8,924 nt of DNA from Verrucomicrobiota bacterium (GCA_023447015.1 JAEXPG010000099.1:1-8924); one strand, 5' to 3'. Positions 1-6,154 are shown, counted from the first letter of the stretch. Notes: generated by a model from the sequence alone, not told the origin. Translations and numbers: made by a program.

Positions 1-1102
1 TGCACTGGCCGCAGCTCTCGTGCGCGTAGAAGGCGTTCAGGTTGGCCAGCGCCTCGACGACGTTGACGGTGTCGTCCATCACGATCACGCCGCCGGAGCC
101 GCCCATCGTGCCGCACGCGGCGAACGAATCGAAGTCGAGCGGGATGTCGGCCGTGGTCCAGTTGAGCACCGAGCCGTCCTTCTGCTTGATCGTGAACTTC
201 TCGTCCCAGCGCAGCACCTTGGAGGAGGAGCCGCCGGGGATGATGGCCTGGAACTTCCGGCCCGGGCGCGGGCCGCCGCAGACGTCGTTGAGCAACTGGC
301 CGAGGGTGATCTTGCCCGACTCGAACTCGAAGTAGCCGGGGCGCTGCACGTGGCCGGAGACGCCGATCAGGCGCGTGCCGGAGTTGTTCGGCGTGCCGAT
401 GGTCGCGTAGGCCGCCCCGCCCATCTCGACGATGTGGCGCACGTGGCAGAGCGTCTCGACGTTGTTGACGATCGTCGGGCACTGGTAGAGGCCGAGGACC
501 GCGGGGAAGTACGGAGGCTTGATGCGCGGATACGGGCGCTTGCCCTCGAGCGACTCGATCAGGCCGGTCTCCTCGCCGCAGATGTAGGCGCCGGCGCCGC
601 GGTGGACGAAGATCTCGCAGGAGTAGTCGGTGCCGAGGATCTTCGGGCCGACGAAGTTGGCCGCGCGCGCCTCGGCGATGGCCTGCTCCAGGATGCGGGC
701 GCCGACCGGGAACTCGCCGCGGATGTAGATGTAGGCCTGCTTAACGTTGTTCGCCCAGCAGGAGATCATGATCCCCTCGATGAGCTGGTGCGGGTCCTGG
801 TGGATGATGTAGCGGTCCTTGAACGTGCCCGGCTCGGACTCGTCGGCGTTGACGATGAGGTAGATCGGCTTGCCGCTCTTGCGGTCGACCAGCGACCACT
901 TGAGTCCGCAGGAGAAACCGGCACCGCCGCGGCCGCGCAGGCCGGACTTCTTCACCTCGTCGATGAGCTCGGCGGGCGGGCGGGCGACGGCCTTGCGCAG
1001 CTGCTCGTACCCGCCGTGCTTGAGGTAGCAGGCGAGGTCGGGCGAGTAACCGGGCTCGTCGATGTGCCGGAAGATCATTCGGCGTTCGGCGGGATGAGGC
1101 AT
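1..1102 (-). CDS. nuoF: NADH-quinone oxidoreductase subunit F (3' end beyond window)
   Basis: NuoF is the FMN- and NADH-binding subunit of respiratory complex I. It accepts hydride from NADH at FMN and passes electrons to the Fe-S chain on the cytoplasmic arm. The first 367 residues are visible. GLRGRGGAGF (54-63) is the NADH/FMN glycine-rich loop, NADESEPGTFKDR (85-97) is the FMN-binding stretch, and GAGAYICGEETGLIESLEG (169-187) is the second conserved nucleotide-site block. The frame leaves the window in ESCGQC, so two Cys of the N3 [4Fe-4S] motif are seen (364, 367). A stretch near residues 295-319 looks about 13 residues longer than the Thermus or E. coli protein from memory. The start is ATG at 1102; a second ATG lies eight codons in at 1078. 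Neither has a Shine-Dalgarno sequence. It follows nuoE by 50 bases, the widest gap in the operon. Confidence 0.97.
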   Translation of the reverse strand, partial: MPHPAERRMIFRHIDEPGYSPDLACYLKHGGYEQLRKAVARPPAELIDEVKKSGLRGRGGAGFSCGLKWSLVDRKSGKPIYLIVNADESEPGTFKDRYIIHQDPHQLIEGIMISCWANNVKQAYIYIRGEFPVGARILEQAIAEARAANFVGPKILGTDYSCEIFVHRGAGAYICGEETGLIESLEGKRPYPRIKPPYFPAVLGLYQCPTIVNNVETLCHVRHIVEMGGAAYATIGTPNNSGTRLIGVSGHVQRPGYFEFESGKITLGQLLNDVCGGPRPGRKFQAIIPGGSSSKVLRWDEKFTIKQKDGSVLNWTTADIPLDFDSFAACGTMGGSGGVIVMDDTVNVVEALANLNAFYAHESCGQC

Positions 1103-1112
1103 GGCGCGAGGC

Positions 1113-1142
1113 GGAAGTTGGGAAAGGGAAGGTGGAAGTTGG
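1113..1142 (-). repeat. Heptad-phased pyrimidine repeat in the nuoE-nuoF spacer
   Basis: On the transcribed (minus-sense) strand the spacer reads as four consecutive seven-base units: AACTTCC, ACCTTCC, CTTTCCC, AACTTCC. The first and last are identical, and the nine-base word GGAAGTTGG (plus strand) occurs at 1113-1121 and 1134-1142, exactly 21 bases apart. The tract sits 11 to 40 bases upstream of the nuoF ATG, so it forms a purine-poor leader for nuoF inside the operon mRNA. It resembles the heptad repeats at the right end of the window. Function is unknown. Confidence 0.6.
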
Positions 1143-1152
1143 TGGCGGCGCG

Positions 1153-1647
1153 TCAGCCGCGCTGGGCGGCGTCGGCCTTGATCCGGGCGGCGATGGCCTT
1201 GGCCTTCTCGACGTCGACGCGTTCGTGCAGTTCGTCGTCGACCATCACGACCGGGCCGGAGCCGCAGCTGGCGAGGCATTCGACGAACTCGAGGAAGACC
1301 TCGCCGTCGGGCGAGGAGTGGCCGGCCTTGCAGCCGAACTCCTGCTCGAGCTGCTCGCAGATCCTGTAGCCGCCGTTGAGCGCGCAGGAGAGCGTGCGAC
1401 ACATGCGCACATGCCGGCGGCCCACGGGCTGGTGCCGGAACATCGGGTAGAAGGTCGCGACCTCCTGGACGTTGATCGGCTGCAGCTCCAGCTTGGCGGC
1501 GATCCACTCGACCGCCGCGGGCGAGATGTAGCCCTGCTCCTCCTGCACGAGGTGGAGCAGCGGCAACGTGGCGCTGCGCTTCGACGGATAGTGGGTGATC
1601 ACCTCGTCGATGCGCGCCAGGGTCTCGGGTTTCAGGTTCAAACTCAT
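1153..1647 (-). CDS. nuoE: NADH-quinone oxidoreductase subunit E
   Basis: This is the 24-kDa-type subunit of the NADH dehydrogenase module of complex I. It pairs with NuoF and carries the off-path [2Fe-2S] cluster N1a. The protein is 164 residues, about the usual family length. It has an N-terminal helical part (roughly 1-75, including the conserved EVATFYPMF at 62-70) and a thioredoxin-like [2Fe-2S] domain. The four ligands are in the expected pattern: Cys83 and Cys88 (CRTLSC), then Cys124 and Cys128 (ECLASC). The ATG at 1647 lies 20 bases after the nuoD stop. The frame is open further upstream, but that extension overlaps nuoD and reads as arginine/proline-rich shadow sequence. No Shine-Dalgarno sequence is visible. 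Confidence 0.97.
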   Translation of the reverse strand: MSLNLKPETLARIDEVITHYPSKRSATLPLLHLVQEEQGYISPAAVEWIAAKLELQPINVQEVATFYPMFRHQPVGRRHVRMCRTLSCALNGGYRICEQLEQEFGCKAGHSSPDGEVFLEFVECLASCGSGPVVMVDDELHERVDVEKAKAIAARIKADAAQRG

Positions 1648-1667
1648 CGCGGGATTCGTCGGAAGGT

Positions 1668-2888
1668 TCACCGGTCGCACTCGCCCATCACGAAGTCGAG
1701 GCGGCCGAGGATGGACACGACATCGCCGAGCATCGCACCGACGCAGATCTTCGGGAGGATGCTCAGGTTGCAGAACGAGGGAGCGCGGATCTTCAGGCGC
1801 CACGGCACGCCGCCGCCCTTGGAGACGACGTAGAAGCCGAGTGCGCCCTTCGGGTTCTCCGCCTCGAAGTAGACCTCGCCGGCGGGAATCTGCGGGCCCT
1901 CGGTCGTGATCATGAAGTTCTGGATCAGCTCCTCCATGCTCGTGAGCACCTTGTCCTTCGCCGGCGCGAGAATCTTCGGCGCGGTGGCGTTGAGCGGACC
2001 GCCGGGGAACGTCGCGATGGCCTGCTTCACGATGCGCGTGCTCTGGCGCATCTCCTCGCCGCGCACGAGATAGCGGTCGAAGCAGTCGCCGCGGGTGCCC
2101 ACGGGGACGTCGAACTCGTACTTCTCGTAGCCGCAGTACGGTTTGTCCTTGCGCAGGTCGAAGGCGACGCCGCTGCCGCGCAGGTTCGGGCCGGTGAGGC
2201 CCCAGGCGATCGCGTCCGCCTTCGAGATCACGCCCACGCCCTCGGTGCGGTCGCGCCAGATGCGGTTCTCGGTGAGCATCGCCAGCGACTCCTCGAGGAG
2301 GGGCAGGAACTGGTCGCAGAAATCGGACACGCGATCGAGCCAGCCGTCGGGGATCTCGCGGGCCACGCCGCCGATGCGGGTGTAGCTCGTGGTGAAACGC
2401 GCGCCGGTGAGCTCCTCGAAGAGGCGGTACAACTTCTCACGCTCCTCGAACGTGTACATGAAGATCGTCCACGCGCCGCAATCCATCGCGAACGCGCCCA
2501 GGCCGACCAGGTGCGAGGAGATGCGCGCCAGGTCGCAGACGATCACCCGCAACGCCTGCCCGCGGGCGGGCACCTCGATGCCGGCCAGCCGCTCGACGGC
2601 GAGCGCGTAGGCCACGTTGTTGGCCAGCGGCGCCAGGTAGTCCAACCGGTCCGTGTACGGCACGAACTGGTTGTAGGTCATGTTCTCGGCGATCTTCTCG
2701 TCGCCGCGGTGGAGATAGCCGACGACCGGGTCGGCCTTGGTGACCACCTCGCCATCGAGCTCGAGCTTGATGCGCAGCACACCGTGGGTGCTGGGGTGCG
2801 AGGGCCCGAGATTGATCTCGAGCTTCTCGGTCTCCGCGGCCTCGGCGGTGCGGGCGGCGTTGTCGGGGAAATGGAAGTCCGTCGGCAT
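1668..2888 (-). CDS. nuoD: NADH-quinone oxidoreductase subunit D
   Basis: NuoD is the 49-kDa-type subunit of complex I, related to the large subunit of [NiFe] hydrogenases. With NuoB it forms the quinone-reduction site at the base of the hydrophilic arm. At 406 residues it is full length. LGPSHPSTHGVLR (27-39) is the family signature, followed by YLHRGDEKIAE (58-68) and YNQFVPYTDRLDYLAPL (72-88). His35 and Tyr84 are 49 residues apart, the same spacing as quinone-site His38 and Tyr87 of Thermus Nqo4, so both key residues appear present. The C-terminus ends DFVMGECDR, a variant of the usual family ending. The ATG at 2888 is 31 bases after the nuoC stop, in a C-rich spacer without a Shine-Dalgarno sequence. 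It is a separate gene, not a NuoCD fusion as in E. coli. Confidence 0.98.
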   Translation of the reverse strand: MPTDFHFPDNAARTAEAAETEKLEINLGPSHPSTHGVLRIKLELDGEVVTKADPVVGYLHRGDEKIAENMTYNQFVPYTDRLDYLAPLANNVAYALAVERLAGIEVPARGQALRVIVCDLARISSHLVGLGAFAMDCGAWTIFMYTFEEREKLYRLFEELTGARFTTSYTRIGGVAREIPDGWLDRVSDFCDQFLPLLEESLAMLTENRIWRDRTEGVGVISKADAIAWGLTGPNLRGSGVAFDLRKDKPYCGYEKYEFDVPVGTRGDCFDRYLVRGEEMRQSTRIVKQAIATFPGGPLNATAPKILAPAKDKVLTSMEELIQNFMITTEGPQIPAGEVYFEAENPKGALGFYVVSKGGGVPWRLKIRAPSFCNLSILPKICVGAMLGDVVSILGRLDFVMGECDR

Positions 2889-2919
2889 GGCGTCGGTGAG
2901 TGGTTGCGGCGCGGCGCGA

Positions 2920-3555
2920 TCAGCCGGCGGGTTTCTCCTTCTTCTCGTTCCAGGCCTGGTCGAGCGCGCGCGGGCCGCGGCCGGACGAGGTGGTCACGCT
3001 GCCGTCGGGCTGAGCGACAAACGGTCCGCCGGCCATCGGTGCCGGGATGACCTTCGTGCCGGAAACCTCGGCGATCTCCTCGTCGGGCAACTCGGTGGGC
3101 AGGCCGGCGAGCGGGAACTCCTTGCGCAGGGGGTGGTACGGGTAGCCGTCCCACATGAGGATGCGGCGCAGGTCCGGATGACCGGTGAACTTCACGCCCA
3201 TCAGGTCGAAGCACTCGCGCTCATGCCAGTCCGCCCCGGGCCAGAGACCGGTGGCGGTGGGCATGGTCGGCTCGTCGCCGCCGAGGCAGTCGGAGGCGAT
3301 GCGCACATACTCGGCGCGGGCCGTGGACAACAGGTGGTAGACAACCGTGAAACGCGCCGCGGCGCCCGGGGCCCAGTCGATCGCGGTGAGGTCGGCGAGG
3401 AGGTCGAACCCGCACTCGTCGCGCAGGTGCGCGAGCAGCGCGACGACCTCATCGGCCGGGATGTTGAACGCCGGGATGTCGGCGCTGGCGCGCGGGGTCA
3501 GGCTCGGGAAACGCGCCTGGAGCGAGGCGCCAAATTCGGGGGCGGAGGCGGTCAT
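2920..3555 (-). CDS. nuoC: NADH-quinone oxidoreductase subunit C
   Basis: NuoC is the 30-kDa-type structural subunit of the complex I hydrophilic arm and binds next to NuoB and NuoD. It has no cofactor. The 211-residue protein shows DLTAIDW (about 55-61) and the 30-kDa signature WHERECFDLMGVKFTGHPDL, directly followed by RRILMWDGYPYHPLRKEFPL (together about 109-148). Beyond roughly residue 150 there is a tail of about 60 residues rich in Pro, Gly and Ser that ends in a charged stretch (EKKEKPAG). The tail is not part of the core fold and may be lineage-specific. The ATG at 3555 lies 21 bases after the nuoB stop. The base sequence just before it is CCACCTCCTACCG, the opposite of a Shine-Dalgarno sequence. 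Confidence 0.97.
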   Translation of the reverse strand: MTASAPEFGASLQARFPSLTPRASADIPAFNIPADEVVALLAHLRDECGFDLLADLTAIDWAPGAAARFTVVYHLLSTARAEYVRIASDCLGGDEPTMPTATGLWPGADWHERECFDLMGVKFTGHPDLRRILMWDGYPYHPLRKEFPLAGLPTELPDEEIAEVSGTKVIPAPMAGGPFVAQPDGSVTTSSGRGPRALDQAWNEKKEKPAG

Positions 3556-3576
3556 CGGTAGGAGGTGGCCGGCGGC

Positions 3577-4113
3577 TCAGCGGGTGACGAGGGAACCGAG
3601 CGTGGTCTTGCGGAAACCGTGGTCGGTGCGGACGACGTTCTGCATCTTCACCAACGCGTCCAGAATCGCCTCCGGGCGCGGCGGGCAGCCGCTGATGTAG
3701 ACATCGACGGGGACGATGCGGTCGACGCCCTGCAGCGTGGCGTACGAGCGGTACATGCCGCCGGTCGAGGCGCACGCGCCCATGGCGATGACCCACTTCG
3801 GCTCGGCCATCTGCTCGTAGATGCGGCGCAGGTGGACGGCCATCTTGTACGTCACCGTGCCGGCCACGATCATCACGTCCGACTGCCGGGCCGGGAAGCG
3901 CATGACCTCGGCGCCGAAACGGCTGATGTCGAACCGCGACGCGCCGGAACCCATCAGCTCGATCGCACAGCACGCCAGTCCCATGGGCATCGGCCAGATC
4001 GAGTTGGAGCGGATCCAGTTGATGACCGCGTCGACGCGGGAAACGATGACCCCGCCTTCGACTTTGCTATTGTAGCCAAGGACTTCGGTGTTCGCGCTGT
4101 TCGGTGAGACCAT
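3577..4113 (-). CDS. nuoB: NADH-quinone oxidoreductase subunit B
   Basis: NuoB holds the terminal [4Fe-4S] cluster N2, which hands electrons to quinone at the interface with NuoD. The 178-residue protein has all four N2 ligands: the tandem pair Cys48-Cys49 in MGLACCAIELMGSG, Cys114 in MGACASTGGMY, and Cys143 in SGCPPRPEAILDAL. GTVTYKMA (85-92) is also conserved. The ATG at 4113 gives a short, ordinary N-terminus; no Shine-Dalgarno sequence precedes it. It is the first gene of the nuo cluster here. No nuoA lies upstream, which is unusual because nuoA normally precedes nuoB. The operon promoter should lie in the gap to its right, where an inverted repeat is found at 4161-4201. Confidence 0.98.
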   Translation of the reverse strand: MVSPNSANTEVLGYNSKVEGGVIVSRVDAVINWIRSNSIWPMPMGLACCAIELMGSGASRFDISRFGAEVMRFPARQSDVMIVAGTVTYKMAVHLRRIYEQMAEPKWVIAMGACASTGGMYRSYATLQGVDRIVPVDVYISGCPPRPEAILDALVKMQNVVRTDHGFRKTTLGSLVTR

Positions 4114-4145
4114 GAGTGGTGACGTCGATTTGCCGGGAGCGGCGC

Positions 4146-4201
4146 AAGCTAGGTCCGCGCCAGAGGTGCAGCAAGTAGCATTTGGGCAAATTTCACCTCT
4201 G
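4146..4201 (-). promoter_or_regulatory. Nested inverted repeat and weak promoter candidate upstream of nuoB
   Basis: The eight-base arms CAGAGGTG (4161-4168) and CACCTCTG (4194-4201) are perfect complements, 25 bases apart. Between them lies a second inverted repeat, ATTTG-GG-CAAAT (4180-4191). On the minus strand a weak sigma70-like pair is present: TTGCTG (4174-4169), then 17 bases, then TAGCTT (4151-4146). This would place a transcript start near 4139, about 25 bases before the nuoB ATG. Each box matches consensus at only three of six positions, so the promoter is tentative. One arm of the repeat would fall in the promoter spacer and the other just upstream of the -35 box, which is compatible with an operator for a dimeric regulator. 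The segment is AT-richer than its surroundings. Confidence 0.35.
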
Positions 4202-4253
4202 AAACAGCCCTTTCATCCCAGCGCGGCCGGATAATCGCAGCTACTGCCCACCA

Positions 4254-4287
4254 CCGCCGCGAAATGTGACTTGCTGGCGGCTCCTAC
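4254..4287 (-). repeat. GTAG-headed palindrome, copy A (REP-like)
   Basis: On the minus strand GTAG (4287-4284) is followed at once by an inverted repeat with arms CCGCC (4280-4276) and GGCGG (4258-4254). The loop includes TTCGC. A GTAG head followed by a hairpin is the architecture of REP elements mobilised by RAYT (REP-associated tyrosine) transposases in other bacteria. The arms are short and the loop is long, so this copy is the weakest of the three. Confidence 0.4.
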
Positions 4288-4310
4288 CAGTGTCGCCGCG
4301 AAGCCGGAAA

Positions 4311-4345
4311 ATCGGCGGCCGCGCCGCGATGCGCCCCGCCCCTAC
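4311..4345 (-). repeat. GTAG-headed palindrome, copy B (REP-like)
   Basis: On the minus strand GTAG (4345-4342) is followed by a G/C-rich spacer and then a hairpin at 4330-4311. The left arm is ATCGCGGC, the loop is GCG, and the right arm is GCCG and CGAT separated by one bulged C. That makes eight base pairs with a one-base bulge. Copy A lies 24 bases further on in the same orientation, and TTCGCGGCG occurs after both heads, so the two look like a degenerate tandem pair. No transposase is present in the window. Confidence 0.5.
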
Positions 4346-4392
4346 CCGCTCAGCCCGACCAGACCAGGATCCGCACCAGCCCGCGTTCAGCA

Positions 4393-4434
4393 GACGATAG
4401 AAGGGAACGAAGGAAACAAAGGGCCCCGGACGGA
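4393..4434 (-). repeat. Pyrimidine repeat related to the heptad array at 8815-8924
   Basis: On the minus strand 4413-4393 reads CCTTCGTTCCCTTCTATCGTC. It matches plus-strand 8856-8876 at 19 of 21 positions, the differences being C/T and A/G. The heptamer TCCGTCC, the basic unit of the array at the window's right end, lies close by at 4434-4428 on the same strand. The segment is in the 3' region of the CBS protein gene transcript. I read it as a dispersed copy of the same intergenic repeat family. Confidence 0.6.
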
Positions 4435-4505
4435 CCGAATCCTCGCGACGGGTCCAACTCGCGCTGGTTCCTGGAGGCCGGGGCGTCGACCCGGCACCGC
4501 CGATG

Positions 4506-4526
4506 GGCCACCTCAGCGCGGTGGCC
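4506..4526 (-). other. Hairpin 25 bases downstream of the CBS protein gene
   Basis: GGCCACC (4506-4512) and GGTGGCC (4520-4526) form a perfect seven-base-pair stem with a seven-base loop. It lies just beyond the stop codon of the CBS protein gene. No T-run follows on the minus strand, so it is not a canonical intrinsic terminator. It could act as a 3'-end stabiliser or a Rho-assisted pause site, or have no role. Confidence 0.35.
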
Positions 4527-4550
4527 TGCAGCAAGCACCGACCACCGGGC

Positions 4551-5888
4551 TTACTCGGCGCCACCTTCGGCCGCCGGGGTCGCCATCACCCGCTCCACCC
4601 GCACCCGGCGCAGGCGCTCGGCGCTCACCTCCGTCGCCGTGAGCCGGTACTCGCCGACCGTCGCGACATCGCCACGGCGCGGGGCGATGCCCGAGTGGCG
4701 GGAAAACCATGCGCCGACGGTCTCGCGCGGCGTCCATTCGAGCGGCCAGCCGGTCTCGGCCTGCAGCTCGCGCATCGTGAAACCCGCGCTGACCACGATC
4801 GCGTCGGCCGTGCGCTCGAAGATCGGCCCGTACTCGATGTCGAACTCGTCGCGGATGTCGCCCACGATCTCCTCGAGCACGTCCTCGAAGGTCACGATGC
4901 CGGCCATGCCGCCGGCCTCGTTGCGCACGACGGCGAGGTGGCTGCGCTCGGCGCGGAAGCGCTCGATCATCGTCGGCACCGGCGTCTTGAGCTCGAACGT
5001 GAGCATCGGCCGGAGAAGCGGCTCGAACGACATGTCGGGGCCGAGGGCGGAGATCTGCCAGAGCCACTCGCGCACGAGCAGCATGCCCTCGATCTGGTCC
5101 TTGTTGCCGCGGCAGACCGGGAAACGGCTCAGGCCGCTCACCTGGGCCACGCGCAGGTTGTCCTTCAGCGGCCGATCCAGCCAGAGCACCACGACCTCCT
5201 CCTTCGGGATCATGATCTGGAAGGCCATCGTCGACCGCACCCGCAGCGACTGCACCATGAGCTTGTTGACCAGTGCGTCGGCCGGATGCGCGTGGCTGGC
5301 GTGGCTGAACACGTACTCGAGCTCGTCGGCGCTGAACGCATGCTCGCCCTCCGTCGCCGGCCCCAGGCCCGCCCAACGCAGAAAGAGGTTGGCCAGGTTG
5401 TTCAACGACCAGATGACCGGGAAAAAGACGTAGTAGAACACCAGCAGCGGCCCCGACACCCACAGGGAAACGCCCTTGGCGCGCTGGATCGCCAGCGACT
5501 TCGGCGCGAGCTCGCCGAAGATGATGTGCAGGAAGGTGATCACCGTGAACGCCAGGCCGAAGGAGATCGACTTGACCGCCACCGGGTCGACCACGCCGAA
5601 CTTCGCCAGCAGCGGCCCCAGCCGGTGCGCCAGGAACGGCTCGCCGATCCAGCCCAGGCCGAGGCTCGCCAGCGTGATGCCCAGCTGCGTGGCCGAAAGC
5701 GCGGCGTCGAGATGCTCGCTGGCCTTGATCGCGGCCCGCACGCGCCACCCGCCGGTCTTCTGCAGCGGCCGCAACTGGCTCGTGCGCACCTTCACCAGCG
5801 CGAACTCGGCGGCCACGAAGAAGCCGTTGGCCGCGACCAGCGCGAGGATCGTGAGCGACTCCAGAAGGATGCCGAGGAAGGTTCGCAT
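4551..5888 (-). CDS. CNNM/CorC (HlyC) family membrane protein with CBS domains
   Basis: This is an inner-membrane protein of the DUF21-CBS-CorC_HlyC family. Its members are implicated in Mg2+ or other divalent metal transport; many are mislabelled hemolysins. The 445 residues follow the standard order. An N-terminal transmembrane DUF21/CNNM domain (about 1-190) has AANGFFVAAEFALVKVR (19-35), ALSATQLGITLASLGLGWIG and FGELAPKSLAI. A CBS pair (about 210-335) has FPVCRGNKDQIEGMLLV and HLAVVRNEAGGMAGIVTFED. A C-terminal CorC_HlyC domain follows from DEFDIEYGPIFERTADAIVV to near the end. I chose the ATG at 5888, which begins MRTFLGILLES; a TTG five codons upstream is also in frame. There is no Shine-Dalgarno sequence. 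The gene is divergent from tRNA-Ser and not in an operon with nuo, given the 437-base gap. The family is clear, but the transported ion is not deducible. Confidence 0.94.
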   Translation of the reverse strand: MRTFLGILLESLTILALVAANGFFVAAEFALVKVRTSQLRPLQKTGGWRVRAAIKASEHLDAALSATQLGITLASLGLGWIGEPFLAHRLGPLLAKFGVVDPVAVKSISFGLAFTVITFLHIIFGELAPKSLAIQRAKGVSLWVSGPLLVFYYVFFPVIWSLNNLANLFLRWAGLGPATEGEHAFSADELEYVFSHASHAHPADALVNKLMVQSLRVRSTMAFQIMIPKEEVVVLWLDRPLKDNLRVAQVSGLSRFPVCRGNKDQIEGMLLVREWLWQISALGPDMSFEPLLRPMLTFELKTPVPTMIERFRAERSHLAVVRNEAGGMAGIVTFEDVLEEIVGDIRDEFDIEYGPIFERTADAIVVSAGFTMRELQAETGWPLEWTPRETVGAWFSRHSGIAPRRGDVATVGEYRLTATEVSAERLRRVRVERVMATPAAEGGAE

Positions 5889-5947
5889 GACGTGGGGCGG
5901 CAACTAGGACAGCAAATCGTCCGTTCGCCAACTCGGTTCGTTTTTCC

Positions 5948-5960
5948 TCCGTTTCCGTTG
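5948..5960 (+). repeat. Short TCCGTT repeat in the gap upstream of the CBS protein gene
   Basis: TCCGTT and TCCGTTG follow each other directly in a pyrimidine-rich stretch. The same gap has CTCTTGCCCCT at 5987-5997, which recurs exactly at 8772-8782. Both resemble the array material at the right end of the window. The gap (5889-6041) must contain the divergent promoters of the CBS protein gene and the tRNA. TTGACC (5961-5966) and TTGACT (6004-6009) are possible -35 boxes for the tRNA, but I find no convincing -10 box after either. Confidence 0.35.
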
Positions 5961-6025
5961 TTGACCGCGGCAGCGGCTTCGCTCTCCTCTTGCCCCTCGC
6001 GTTTTTGACTTCGGGCAACCGGAGC

Positions 6026-6041
6026 CACGGACACGGACCAC

Positions 6042-6044
<3 letters not shown>
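6026..6044 (-). repeat. CACGGA triple repeat abutting the tRNA 5' end
   Basis: The plus strand reads CACGGA, CACGGA, CCACGGA in succession. On the minus strand these are TCCGTGG, TCCGTG, TCCGTG, the same TCCGT core as the heptad array at 8815-8924. The last copy runs three bases into the first acceptor-stem bases of the tRNA gene. Confidence 0.5.
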
Positions 6045-6134
<90 letters not shown>

Positions 6135-6136
6135 TC

Positions 6137-6154
6137 GCCCGCAAGTTTGCGGGC
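6137..6154. terminator. Perfect palindrome between convergent tRNA-Ser and secreted-protein gene
   Basis: GCCCGCAA (6137-6144) and TTGCGGGC (6147-6154) are perfectly complementary around GT; in practice this is a seven-pair stem with loop AGTT. It starts five bases after the tRNA CCA on one side and lies 18 bases beyond the stop of the minus-strand gene on the other. Neither side has a following T-run, so a classical intrinsic terminator is not shown. Its position suggests a bidirectional stop or 3'-end barrier shared by the two convergent genes. Confidence 0.45.

Larger units (their letters stand above)
4114..4550. other. 437-base gap between nuoB and the CBS protein gene
   Basis: I see no convincing gene here. 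In minus-strand order the gap holds a hairpin after the CBS protein gene, a pyrimidine repeat resembling the array at the right end of the window, two GTAG-headed hairpins, and an AT-richer segment with a nested inverted repeat ahead of nuoB. Short open frames cover the repeats on both strands, but they are rich in Arg, Pro, Ala and Gly and match no domain I know. No NuoA-like membrane protein is encoded. Confidence 0.7.

Noticed and set aside
20..1369. A 449-residue plus-strand open frame opposite nuoF and nuoE
   Set aside because: Its translation is rich in Arg, Ala, Asp and Val, has no domain, and lies antisense to clear complex I genes. It is a high-GC shadow frame.
4241..4642. Small proteins encoded on either strand in the nuoB upstream gap
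   Set aside because: They translate repeat and hairpin sequence, are low in hydrophobic patterning, and have no family resemblance; neither is NuoA-like.
4503..6008. A 501-residue plus-strand open frame opposite the CBS protein gene
   Set aside because: It is composed mostly of Arg, His, Leu, Ala and Glu with no motif, and mirrors a well-supported gene on the other strand.
5961..6041. A sigma70 promoter for tRNA-Ser starting at TTGACC or TTGACT
   Set aside because: Both -35-like words are present but no acceptable -10 box follows at 16 to 18 bases, so I did not list a promoter.
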